From IMG/VR virus record IMGVR_UViG_3300042332_001215, positions 1 through 64,000 of that record: a stretch of DNA of 64,000 nt. One strand, given 5' to 3'. A program made the position numbers and the translations under genes. The number at the start of each line of letters is the position of its first letter. Within the stretch, counting starts at the first letter, position 1. Source of the DNA: a virus. This document shows, piece after piece, positions 13,716-21,380 of the stretch. The notes beneath the pieces were generated by a model. The model made no database searches. It was not told the origin of the DNA and was given only the letters and a program-made list of their open reading frames with translations.

Positions 13716-13978
13716 TGATAAGGGTTCTTGAGATTGTTCAGGATAGCATCAAAGAAAGCAATACGATCTTTGTCGTATTCTACATCAACACCATGTTTTT
13801 TGCAATAGTCCATGATAGATTTTTCTGTTTTAGTTGGAGAATAACAATAACGGAACCTAGCAAAAGTAATATGATCCTTGAACTCTTTTTTCATGATCTC
13901 AAAGAGTTGGAAGAGTTCTTGTTGTGTGAGTTCTACTTCCCGTTCAGTTGTTTGATGTCCTTTGAATTTGATGTTCAT
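13712..13978 (-). CDS. Hypothetical 88-aa protein
   Basis: MNIKFKGHQTTEREVELTQQ...; strand-helix-helix layout with EVELTQQELFQLFEIMKKEF. Ends in NNLKNPYQ. Not recognised. Confidence 0.63.
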   Translation of the reverse strand: MNIKFKGHQTTEREVELTQQELFQLFEIMKKEFKDHITFARFRYCYSPTKTEKSIMDYCKKHGVDVEYDKDRIAFFDAILNNLKNPYQ

Positions 13979-14274
13979 GAGTAATTAAAATGATAATGTG
14001 TTTCCCAAGTAAAGATTGGTTGATCACGCTTTTCAACCATAATCTTAACACGATCTGGAATTAGATTGTCATAGCGTTTAAAAAACTCTTCTTCAGTTTG
14101 TTCTTCCGAACATTGAAGATGGTATTCATGACCAACAAACTTTTCCCACTGTTCTTTCTCACGGTCTACACCATCATATGATTGATAGTTACGGCAGATC
14201 TTCAACCAAATAGATCTTCCTTCACCAGTGGCAAGATAATCTACTACAAAGAAGCGATAAAATGGTTCAGTCAT
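13975..14274 (-). CDS. Hypothetical 99-aa protein
   Basis: MTEPFYRFFVVDYLATGEGR...; alpha/beta, with an acidic helical middle (SEEQTEEEFFKRYDNL). Starts with ATGACTGA; upstream gene ends KND within it. Confidence 0.63.
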   Translation of the reverse strand: MTEPFYRFFVVDYLATGEGRSIWLKICRNYQSYDGVDREKEQWEKFVGHEYHLQCSEEQTEEEFFKRYDNLIPDRVKIMVEKRDQPIFTWETHYHFNYS

Positions 14275-14731
14275 TCTTTAAATTCCTCACTCTAACAAGA
14301 AACTCATCACTCTGTTTATATAATCCTGCAATCAAATCCTTGATGTCATCAATTGCAATTGCATTGTACTCCACATTCATGTTTTCACAAATGAGAGCAT
14401 CAATCATACATTCTAGTGCCATTGCTTGCATATGCTCTGGTGTGATTGGTGTGCCATGTGGCATCCCAGAACATTCATCATTGTAGAAAGCATTATATCG
14501 TCGAAGAACAGTTTCACTTCGTTCTTTGCGTTCCCATTCTTCTTTTTCAATTGCTGCAAGTTGTTGAAGTGCATCACCATTTTCATCAGCAAGTTTATCT
14601 AAAGCGGTAAATGCTGCTTCTCGTCTTGCAGCTTCTTCAAGCATTTCTTCATGTGTCATTCGCTTTGCCCATCCTAAATTTGGCCAGGTGTCTCTAAAAA
14701 TTTCGTTTAGTTTCTCGTTTTGGTAATACAT
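14267..14731 (-). CDS. Hypothetical 154-aa helical protein
   Basis: Start set at ATG 14731 (MYYQNEKLNEIFRDTWP) as it minimises overlap with the KOW-like gene; 14776 is possible. All helical with MTHEEMLEEAARREAAFTAL and AAIEKEEWERKERSETV. Ends VRNLKND inside the next ATGACTGA. Function unknown. Confidence 0.63.
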   Translation of the reverse strand: MYYQNEKLNEIFRDTWPNLGWAKRMTHEEMLEEAARREAAFTALDKLADENGDALQQLAAIEKEEWERKERSETVLRRYNAFYNDECSGMPHGTPITPEHMQAMALECMIDALICENMNVEYNAIAIDDIKDLIAGLYKQSDEFLVRVRNLKND

Positions 14732-14921
14732 CAAAGCATACTGAGTTAAATTTACCTCTGACACCACGAAGTTCAATTTTAGTATGTTGCGAATGAACTT
14801 CTACATGCTCAACATAATAGGTATCACCAACAATTAGTATACCAGTAGGGTCATCATTATTGCCCCACTTAACTTGCTCTGGTGTACATCCTAAAAATTT
14901 AACATTGTCTCCTGCTTTCAT
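14694..14921 (-). CDS. Small beta-barrel (SH3/KOW-like) protein
   Basis: 75 aa: MKAGDNVKFLGCTPEQVKWG, then GILIVGDTYYVEHVEVHSQH and TKIELRGVRGKFNSVCF. The 'kaGDxVkflG...Y.VehVev...ielrGv.G.f' rhythm is typical of small SH3-like barrels. Function unknown; cyanophage relatives are likely. Confidence 0.66.
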   Translation of the reverse strand: MKAGDNVKFLGCTPEQVKWGNNDDPTGILIVGDTYYVEHVEVHSQHTKIELRGVRGKFNSVCFDVLPKRETKRNF

Positions 14922-15067
14922 CTTTCTAATTTGGTTTCTATGAACAGATTATTTAAAATGTCATCACAAACACCATACTCTTTACCATTAAGTGGTACTT
15001 TATTCATTTGGTAGTACCGTACAGCGTTAAAGATAATCTTCTTTTGTTCTAGTGTAAATTCAGTCAC
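14918..15067 (-). CDS. Hypothetical 49-aa protein, GTG start
   Basis: The GTG start is in the context GTGACTGA. It encodes MTEFTLEQKKIIFNAVRYYQ and then VPLNGKEYGVCDDILNNLF. Its ordered, non-random composition and overlaps (8 bases upstream, 4 downstream) support a real gene. Confidence 0.65.
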   Translation of the reverse strand: MTEFTLEQKKIIFNAVRYYQMNKVPLNGKEYGVCDDILNNLFIETKLER

Positions 15068-15245
15068 TGGCCCTCCATTGTGTAAGTTTAGTACGAGTAG
15101 ATTGAAACTCTTCTACTGCTTGAAGAATCATTTGTGCAGATTCATTTGCATCTGATTCATCCCATCCATCATGGTTTATACCATGAGAATAGTAACCATA
15201 CAAATGGTCTTTAATAGTATCAATCAGTTTGTCATAGTGTGTCAT
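15060..15245 (-). CDS. Hypothetical 61-aa protein
   Basis: MTHYDKLIDTIKDHLYGYYS..., with DGWDESDANESAQMILQAVE. Helical. Begins only six bases after the T-run of the terminator at 15251-15273. Confidence 0.62.
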   Translation of the reverse strand: MTHYDKLIDTIKDHLYGYYSHGINHDGWDESDANESAQMILQAVEEFQSTRTKLTQWRASD

Positions 15246-15250
15246 AATAG

Positions 15251-15273
15251 AAAAGGGAACTGATTAAGTTCCC
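15251..15273 (-). terminator. Rho-independent terminator
   Basis: 7-bp stem GGGAACT / AGTTCCC with a 5-base loop (15255-15273), followed on the minus strand by TTTT. It ends the two-gene unit at 15283-15639. Confidence 0.72.
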
Positions 15274-15282
15274 ATGGAAAGA

Positions 15283-15465
15283 TCAATACTCGTAATCGTC
15301 ATAATCTCGGAAGGTGGATTCATTACGATTCCAACGCTTCTTTCCAGAAATTTTGTAATTCTGGAATCCTTCATCATATTCAAGATCTTGAAGTGATGCA
15401 TTCTGGCGAAGCTCAGAGAGGCTGCCAGTTTGAGATTTGTTTCCTTTACGAAATGTGCGTCCCAT
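15283..15465 (-). CDS. Basic/polar 60-aa protein
   Basis: MGRTFRKGNKSQTGSLSELR...; polar, with KRWNRNESTFRDYDDYEY at the end. Second gene of a two-gene unit under the promoter at 15665-15693. Low complexity; function unknown. Confidence 0.62.
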   Translation of the reverse strand: MGRTFRKGNKSQTGSLSELRQNASLQDLEYDEGFQNYKISGKKRWNRNESTFRDYDDYEY

Positions 15466-15474
15466 AGTTAGTAA

Positions 15475-15639
15475 TTAGTCTGCGTAGTCGAAAGTGTAAT
15501 CGTAGTCGTGGTCTGTGGCGTAGTCATCATAGGACTCTTCATCGTACTTGTCAAGCCCCTTTTTGCGATAAATCTCATCAAGTTTGATTTCATCACGAAT
15601 TTGATCCAGAATGGATCCTCGGTAACTTAAATAAGCCAT
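15475..15639 (-). CDS. Acidic 54-aa protein with Asp/Tyr tail
   Basis: MAYLSYRGSILDQIRDEIKL..., then a strongly acidic repeat-like tail (YDDYATDHDYDYTFDYAD). First gene after a consensus promoter; GAGGA stands 10 bases before the ATG as ribosome binding site. The shared DYDDYEY-type tail with the next gene suggests a related pair. Confidence 0.66.
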   Translation of the reverse strand: MAYLSYRGSILDQIRDEIKLDEIYRKKGLDKYDEESYDDYATDHDYDYTFDYAD

Positions 15640-15664
15640 AGACGAATCCTCGTTTAACTGTAAT

Positions 15665-15693
15665 AATATATATGAGATTTATGGATTTGTCAA
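15665..15693 (-). promoter_or_regulatory. Sigma70-type early promoter
   Basis: Minus strand TTGACA (15688-15693), exact 17-base spacer, TATATT (15665-15670). Strong host-type promoter 26 bases before the ATG of the acidic 54-aa gene. Confidence 0.85.
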
Positions 15694-15715
15694 GGGGTTC
15701 GGGAATCAGTAAAAC

Positions 15716-15865
15716 TTATGAGTCCAATAAATGAAGATGTTCTTTCAAATCAGTGTCTGCAATATGTGCAATCAAGATTAATTGATTGACAATTGTTTGC
15801 AGAGAGTTAACACGAACCTCTAGAGTTTCTATTCGGTCTGCCAACTCTGACATACTGCTATCCAT
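15716..15865 (-). CDS. 49-aa coiled-coil protein
   Basis: MDSSMSELADRIETLEVRVN...; leucine/valine heptads (TLEVRVNSLQTIVNQLILI) form a short coiled coil. Overlaps the upstream 50-aa gene by 37 bases in another frame; MSELADR (15853) is an alternative start. Confidence 0.55.
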   Translation of the reverse strand: MDSSMSELADRIETLEVRVNSLQTIVNQLILIAHIADTDLKEHLHLLDS

Positions 15866-15981
15866 TCGTCAAATTCCTCTCCAATAGAAATTGCATCTTC
15901 ATAGCGACCTTCTTCAATCAGTTGTTGAAAACGATCACAGCGTTCCTTTAGAATTGCATCTAAAATTTTTGTTTTGTTCAT
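15829..15981 (-). CDS. Hypothetical 50-aa protein
   Basis: MNKTKILDAILKERCDRFQQ...; helical, with RYEDAISIGEEFDEWI. ATGA overlap with the zinc-type gene above. Function unknown. Confidence 0.58.
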   Translation of the reverse strand: MNKTKILDAILKERCDRFQQLIEEGRYEDAISIGEEFDEWIAVCQSWQTE

Positions 15982-16250
15982 GATACTTTACCCCATTTAC
16001 CAATTGGACAAGAACCAACTTTGAGTCTGGTTTTTGCACTCATAAAGCAACCGCAGCGGCGACATTGGGTAGTTTTGGCATTAAAGTCCTCACAGGAACG
16101 ACAGGTAGACATTCTGGCCTCCTGCACTGCTGATTCTACAAAGATGTTGTTGCCCTTGGCAATCTCTCCGAAAGAATCTGTAACAGTTTCAGATAGGTTT
16201 TTTAGTCTACCCATCAATTCGTTTTTAATGTCATTGGAATTGGACATCAC
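15978..16250 (-). CDS. Zinc-knuckle protein
   Basis: 90 aa. A helical N-terminus is followed by a Cys cluster: CRSCEDFNAKTTQC, then CRRCGCFMSAKTRL and SCPIGKW. The C-x2-C-x10-C-x2-C-G-C arrangement with a final CPxxKW is typical of a small phage zinc-ribbon family. Possible nucleic-acid or protein binder; no enzyme motif. Confidence 0.7.
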   Translation of the reverse strand: MMSNSNDIKNELMGRLKNLSETVTDSFGEIAKGNNIFVESAVQEARMSTCRSCEDFNAKTTQCRRCGCFMSAKTRLKVGSCPIGKWGKVS

Positions 16251-16453
16251 TCAGCATCAGTTACTACTTCAGTTTCTGATAGTTCAGATACTTCTTCTGG
16301 GCTGAGTAGAGTTAGACCTTCAATAGCACCTTGAAGCTTAACAAATAGTTCTTTCTTTTGTGCTAGCTCAGTGTCAAGCTTACGAATTTCTTCCATCGTT
16401 TGAGCTTGCTGAGACTTGAAATTTTCTAGTAGTTGTTCGGGAGTCATTGTCAT
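16247..16453 (-). CDS. 68-aa coiled-coil protein
   Basis: MTMTPEQLLENFKSQQAQTM...; heptads through residue 45 (EIRKLDTELAQKKELFVKLQ), then an acidic tail. First gene behind the promoter at 16482-16510. Function unknown. Confidence 0.66.
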   Translation of the reverse strand: MTMTPEQLLENFKSQQAQTMEEIRKLDTELAQKKELFVKLQGAIEGLTLLSPEEVSELSETEVVTDAE

Positions 16454-16481
16454 TTTGGTTACCTAGAATAGTGAAAGGTTA

Positions 16482-16510
16482 ATCGTAACATATTTATCGT
16501 GGTTTGTCAA
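16482..16510 (-). promoter_or_regulatory. Sigma70-type promoter, divergent pair member
   Basis: Minus strand TTGACA (16505-16510), 17-base spacer, TACGAT (16482-16487). GATAAATA (16491-16498), one base off the T4 late consensus, lies within the spacer, so early and late start sites may overlap here. Confidence 0.65.
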
Positions 16511-16515
16511 GGGGG

Positions 16516-16544
16516 TTGACAAGGGTGCTCAAAGTGTGTATAAT
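16516..16544 (+). promoter_or_regulatory. Perfect consensus sigma70 promoter on plus strand
   Basis: TTGACA (16516-16521), 17-base spacer, TATAAT (16539-16544): both hexamers and spacing are exact consensus. Its -35 box is five bases from the opposing -35 at 16505-16510. No plus-strand gene follows; see findings. Confidence 0.8.
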
Positions 16545-16567
16545 AACTCTGTCAGGGTTCAGAAATT

Positions 16568-16592
16568 AGGTCTTTAGAGTACTTAGAGACCT
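16568..16592. terminator. Hairpin at end of adhesin operon
   Basis: Stem AGGTCTTTAG / TTAGAGACCT (10 bp with G-T pairs) and loop AGTAC. It directly follows the stop of the 116-aa gene on the minus strand and lies about 24 bases after the plus-strand -10. The plus side ends in TTT and the minus side has only ATTTC, so efficiency in either direction is uncertain. Confidence 0.5.
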
Positions 16593-16943
16593 TTAAGCAA
16601 AGACTCTGTTGGGAGTGCTTGGAGATGGATCTAGAATATATTCTGTTAGTTCTTCTGGTGCAGATCCTTCAAGAATAATATTTACATGCCAACCATCTTT
16701 TGCAGTTGCTTCAGAGATAACAGTTGGATAACCATCCTCATTCATTTCATAAACTGCATCATTATTATAGATTACACCAACAACATCAATGTCACCATTA
16801 AGTTCTGGTCTCATTGAATAATATGTTGGGGGTTCTTGACCTTCTTGAAATACTGGAGAGGTTCTAATCCAGTTCAAAGATTCAAATACAGTTTTCATTT
16901 CTTCTTCAGAAGAAAACTTTAAGTAATAAGTGGTGTAAGTCAT
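16593..16943 (-). CDS. Hypothetical 116-aa protein at end of adhesin operon
   Basis: MTYTTYYLKFSSEEEMKTVF...; alpha/beta with YSMRPELNGDIDVVGVIYNN and WHVNIILEG. AAGGAG stands seven bases before the ATG. CTAAATA at 16961-16967 could be a cyanophage-type late promoter, giving this last gene its own transcript. Possibly a small fibre chaperone or attachment protein by position; not recognised by sequence. Confidence 0.68.
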   Translation of the reverse strand: MTYTTYYLKFSSEEEMKTVFESLNWIRTSPVFQEGQEPPTYYSMRPELNGDIDVVGVIYNNDAVYEMNEDGYPTVISEATAKDGWHVNIILEGSAPEELTEYILDPSPSTPNRVFA

Positions 16944-16959
16944 AATCTCCTTTTTGTTT

Positions 16960-19509
16960 TTATTTAGTCATATTGATTGCAGTATCAATAGATATTGGAT
17001 ACGGATAATACGAACATTTTACAATTTCTCCATTTGTTTGACTTCCTATTGAATCATTACCTATTAATAGAGCATTAAATTTATCAATTACACTGGCACC
17101 TAAAAATTGTGTATGTCTTCTAGATCCATTACAAATAATTGAAAGTTCTGTGTCATCTATTGACATTACAAATTTATCGTTTGTACCTGTTAATGAAAAT
17201 CCCACAAAATTAGTTATAAATGTTCCACTTATTCTTCCTTCACAATATGCAGTTAAAGTGTTTGGAAGAATACCTATTAAAATGTAATCTGAATTTCCAG
17301 TATTGTATAGTGCAATAATTCTTGTGAAAGATCCTGTACTTGGAACTTGTTTGATATTTTTAGTTTCTATATAAAAACTTCCAAATGAAGTTTTATTGTT
17401 AAACCAAGTACTTGTGTTTATATTGTTTATTTGTGTAATATCCCAATTTCTCGTGGTTGCAGCAGTTGAATAGATATCTGCAGATCTGGTGACATTCAAT
17501 GCCCCAGTTGCAGGAATATATGAAGATGCAGAGGCTCCTGTTTCTAACTGAGCACCCCATAGATATACACCGGAAGTTCCATCTCCTGTATATACTGAAT
17601 TGCCGGAAGAATTTAATATATTAATTAAAGGATTATTAACGGTATTTACTGATCCTTTAGTTGCGGTTAATATACATCTAAACCATCCGTCGTGATATGG
17701 AATAATTTCAGCAGATGCATTTGTATAGTCTGTTCCATTTAATCCAAAAGTTAAAGTTGCAGTTCCAGTTGTTAAGTTATATGATGCTTCAGCAACTTCA
17801 TTTAAAAAATTAGATAATTGCATAGAAATGCTATCTCTTTCTATCCTTTTTGCAAATATGCTAAAAGTTACTGTTTCATTGCTTCCAGTTCTACCGTAAA
17901 AAATTGAATGTGAAACACTTCCACTTGCAGCTGGAGATTCGATTATTCTATCTACAGTTATAGTTCCATTTGGAGCTTGTAGACCAGCAATATTAGATGA
18001 TACTGTCACTCCATTTCCTTTAGACCAATCATTTAATGACTCAGTATAACTTAAAAGATTAGTAGATGCAGGTTCTAATAGTAAAAAGTTCGCATCTAAT
18101 CCTGCAGGAAGGTAATCAAGCCTTGCCTGATTCACTGCAGCGGTATTAATTACATATGACGATCCACCATAGAAAGTTGCAGTACTAGCTCTAGAAATAA
18201 ATGTTTCAGTTGATGGAATATAAGATGTTGCAAATGTATGCACTCCATTAAATCTTTCTACTTGCCATCCCCAAATGAATAAAGAATGACCACGAACATT
18301 TGCAGTTCCTTGGTCTCTTACATATACTCTTGGATATATTGTATTATTTGTTCCGTTATTCGTAATTGCAGTAGAAACTCTAAACCAACCATTACCGTAT
18401 GGTGTTATCGTCGCATTTGCACCAGTATCTCCAATTATTGTTTGAGTTTCCCATCTAATATCAACTACAGTTTGTTGGTATGTTCCACCAGTTAATTGCA
18501 TATTGATTGTGCTTTTTGGAGAAGTTCCTGGTTTTAAAAATATAGAAAATACATAAGTTCCAGTATCTGCAGTAATAGGTTCCCATTTTTGAACAAAACA
18601 AGTATTAGAACCTCCATTTAAAGTTGCAACTAATTCATCTGCACTGAAAGTATTGTCTGGAGCTAATTCAATATTTCTTTTTACTTGTGCATTTTCTACA
18701 AAAAAATTACCCATGTCAGATTTATTTGACATAGTAATTAAATTAGTTGCCCGATACTCCATCAATAGTCCATTTGATGTTATATCATATGAAGGATCTA
18801 TAGTTGTTGTAGTTCTTACATATCTTGAAGGGCCAGAACCAACTTCTAGTTGTCCTCCCCAAACATAAACTCCAGATGTTCCATTCCCAGTATATGTATT
18901 GCTATTATTCCATATAAGAGCATATGCTCTTCCAGTTGTTGATGGAAATCCTCCTGTGATTGAACATCTATACCAGCCATTATCAATTAGTTCCATTCTG
19001 CAGGTAAACCCACCAGTTTGAACTATTGTTCCAGTTCTTAAATTAAATACTGCATATGACCCACCATGCAGAGTTAATGCAAAATTTCTATTATCAGAAT
19101 AATTTTTTGCATAAATTGACCAAGTATAAGTTGCACCTTGAGTTACAGTTCCAATATCTTGAAAGATTAAATGTTGGGTATTTGTACTATCTTCTAGAAC
19201 TAAGTTACCAGTTGTTGATCCATCTGGTGCAGTTATTGCACCTGCATTTCTACTAGAAATTCCACCTGCACTCCAGTTTGCTGTATTTTCACTCCAGGGG
19301 TATAAATTTCTAATTTGTTTTACAGAGTGATTGAATCTTGGATTGTCGAATGAACTGTATACAATTGTTCCGTCAACATTTATTGATGTGGCTCTACCAT
19401 TAGTAGATGCAGATCTAACATAATTTATTTTAGGATCTAATTTTCTAGAATTTGCAAAATCTAGATTTAGAGTTGGAGATTCTGATGGAAAATTTTGTGA
19501 AATACTCAT
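16960..19509 (-). CDS. Tandem adhesin paralogue 3 (849 aa), beta-sandwich repeats
   Basis: The N-terminus PTLNLDFANSRKLDPKINYVR matches the two genes upstream. Three beta-sandwich domains follow, each marked by 'ApdGtttadrlvE', 'YTWSIYAKN' or 'VTFSIFAKR', 'GWYRCSIT' or 'GWFRCIL', and a 'VYVWGGQLEVGS..YI(P)' end. This is the pattern of phage carbohydrate-binding fibre modules. A unique C-terminal domain (about 690-849) resembles a concanavalin-like jelly roll. It has one more repeat than its neighbours. Its ATG overlaps the previous stop by 4 bases. Likely virion-borne receptor binding; sugar specificity unknown. Confidence 0.72.
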   Translation of the reverse strand: MSISQNFPSESPTLNLDFANSRKLDPKINYVRSASTNGRATSINVDGTIVYSSFDNPRFNHSVKQIRNLYPWSENTANWSAGGISSRNAGAITAPDGSTTGNLVLEDSTNTQHLIFQDIGTVTQGATYTWSIYAKNYSDNRNFALTLHGGSYAVFNLRTGTIVQTGGFTCRMELIDNGWYRCSITGGFPSTTGRAYALIWNNSNTYTGNGTSGVYVWGGQLEVGSGPSRYVRTTTTIDPSYDITSNGLLMEYRATNLITMSNKSDMGNFFVENAQVKRNIELAPDNTFSADELVATLNGGSNTCFVQKWEPITADTGTYVFSIFLKPGTSPKSTINMQLTGGTYQQTVVDIRWETQTIIGDTGANATITPYGNGWFRVSTAITNNGTNNTIYPRVYVRDQGTANVRGHSLFIWGWQVERFNGVHTFATSYIPSTETFISRASTATFYGGSSYVINTAAVNQARLDYLPAGLDANFLLLEPASTNLLSYTESLNDWSKGNGVTVSSNIAGLQAPNGTITVDRIIESPAASGSVSHSIFYGRTGSNETVTFSIFAKRIERDSISMQLSNFLNEVAEASYNLTTGTATLTFGLNGTDYTNASAEIIPYHDGWFRCILTATKGSVNTVNNPLINILNSSGNSVYTGDGTSGVYLWGAQLETGASASSYIPATGALNVTRSADIYSTAATTRNWDITQINNINTSTWFNNKTSFGSFYIETKNIKQVPSTGSFTRIIALYNTGNSDYILIGILPNTLTAYCEGRISGTFITNFVGFSLTGTNDKFVMSIDDTELSIICNGSRRHTQFLGASVIDKFNALLIGNDSIGSQTNGEIVKCSYYPYPISIDTAINMTK

Positions 19510-21380
19510 TTTACTTCTCTTAATTCAATGTTAGTTACTCTTCTAGGATAATATGACAATCTAGATATAGATCCATTCAAATAATTGTTATCTCCAAAAG
19601 ATCCAATGTCCATAGAATGTGCATTTACAATGGAATTATTTGTTTGTGCTGCATTGCCGATGGCATTAGATTTAAAAATTGCAGAGATTTCATTTCTTTT
19701 TGTAGAAGATGCTAATGTTAAAGTTTCTCCAGTATTTATTTGTTGAGAAGACGCTGTAGTTTGATATTGATTTAATTTGGAATATACTAAATGTCCATAA
19801 ATTCTAGGACCACTTTCCCACCAAATATTCCAAATCATTCCAGTTCCTACAAGTGTATAATTAGTTCTATTCAAAGTACCTAAAATTGGAAAACTATTAA
19901 ATGTAGATTTAACCACAACAGAATGTTGATCAATGCTATTATTATTTACAAATTTTATATCTGCATAACATCTATCTGCATTCCTGGTAGTTGCAGCACC
20001 ATTACAGAAAATATATGATGTTGGAATACCTAGTGCAATTTTATCTGCATTAGTTGTAATAACTGTTCCTGGTTCAATTGGTTCTAATTGATATCCCCAA
20101 ACATAGGTAAATGCACCAACTGATGCACCATCATAATCTGATCCAGGGAATATCCAGGCATTTCCATTAGTAGTTCCTGGAACAAAAGTTGCAGAAATTC
20201 TATACCAACCGTTTGGATACCTTTCAAATCTGTAGTTTCCGAAGTTACCTGGAGAGCCTGTAGTGAAAGTTTCTGTTGCAAAATTCCATGTAACTCTTCC
20301 TCCTTGAGTCCATGCACCAGTGTGTTCTATAACACAAACATCACTATTTCCTCTTTTTACAAAAAGACTCCATGTATGTGCTTTAGTTGCACCATCTGGA
20401 GTATTAATTCCTTTTGTAATTCTTTGCCAACCAGTGCCATTTTGATAAACTTTTGCTGCAGTATTAGTTCCTTCTGGATCAAATACTTCTGTAGTGTTTG
20501 GGGTATATAATGCAATCCAACCTACACCACCTGCTGTCCAAGATCCTGCAGGGAACTCAGAGAAATCAATTAAATTTGTAGATGGTCCTTCAATGAGTAA
20601 TCCAAGTGATTCTACTTTAGTTTCTGTTTTTGATGATGCAATTGGGCTTGGAATATACTCGGATACTGTAGAATTTCTTTCAAGTTGTGCTCCCCATGCA
20701 AGAATACCAGAAGTTCCATCCCCTGCATAACTGGCCAGTACAGAATTGTTCACGATTACTATCGCAGGGTATACAGTTACAGTACCAGAAATAGTCGTAG
20801 TTATACTACACCTATACCAACCATTTCCAACAGCAGTTATCGTACCTGATGTATTTGTGCCAGTAGTTAAATTTAATGTAGATACAACAGTTCCAGAATT
20901 TAAATTAAAATATACTTGTCCACCATTTACAAATCCTGCTTGTGCAACACTAATTGCTACAAAATATCTTTCCACTGCTTTAAAATATACACTAAATGTA
21001 TAAGTTCCAGATGCATTCTGAATTTCTTGATATCTATCATGAACTCCAGTGAACACTGCTTCATATAATTTTTCTGCAGTTGTTGTGCCGTTGGGAGCTA
21101 TTGCGGCATTAGTAGTAATTAATAAACTAGCTGGTCCAGAAGTTCCCCAAACAGTATTATCTTCAAAATTTTCAGATCTTCTTGTTATATTTGTAATCAC
21201 TGTAGGTTTATGATTAAATCTTGGTTCATTTGCTACAGCTATTTTAATCAGTCCATCACTACCAACATATGTGGCAGAACTTGATCTAGTATATACCAAA
21301 CCAGAGTCTAATTTTTTTGACTTTGCAAAATCAAATTCTAAGGATGGTCCTGATGAAGGAAACTTGTGTGAAATGGCCAT
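19506..21380 (-). CDS. Tandem adhesin paralogue 2 (624 aa)
   Basis: Starts MAISHKFPSSGPSLEFDFAK and carries two beta-sandwich modules (ends 'ILAWGAQLERNSTVSEYIP' and 'YVWGYQLEPIEPG'), linked by SLGLLIEGPSTNLI. A C-terminal jelly-roll-like domain closes with LNGSISRLSYYPRR, also found in paralogue 1. Same layout as its neighbours, so it arose by gene duplication; sequence divergence in the modules suggests different ligands. Confidence 0.72.
   Translation of the reverse strand: MAISHKFPSSGPSLEFDFAKSKKLDSGLVYTRSSSATYVGSDGLIKIAVANEPRFNHKPTVITNITRRSENFEDNTVWGTSGPASLLITTNAAIAPNGTTTAEKLYEAVFTGVHDRYQEIQNASGTYTFSVYFKAVERYFVAISVAQAGFVNGGQVYFNLNSGTVVSTLNLTTGTNTSGTITAVGNGWYRCSITTTISGTVTVYPAIVIVNNSVLASYAGDGTSGILAWGAQLERNSTVSEYIPSPIASSKTETKVESLGLLIEGPSTNLIDFSEFPAGSWTAGGVGWIALYTPNTTEVFDPEGTNTAAKVYQNGTGWQRITKGINTPDGATKAHTWSLFVKRGNSDVCVIEHTGAWTQGGRVTWNFATETFTTGSPGNFGNYRFERYPNGWYRISATFVPGTTNGNAWIFPGSDYDGASVGAFTYVWGYQLEPIEPGTVITTNADKIALGIPTSYIFCNGAATTRNADRCYADIKFVNNNSIDQHSVVVKSTFNSFPILGTLNRTNYTLVGTGMIWNIWWESGPRIYGHLVYSKLNQYQTTASSQQINTGETLTLASSTKRNEISAIFKSNAIGNAAQTNNSIVNAHSMDIGSFGDNNYLNGSISRLSYYPRRVTNIELREVK

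Noticed and set aside
16961-16967. CTAAATA as a certain late promoter
   Set aside because: It coincides with the last codons and stop of the 849-aa gene (ATG ACT AAA TAA), so it is only mentioned as possible.
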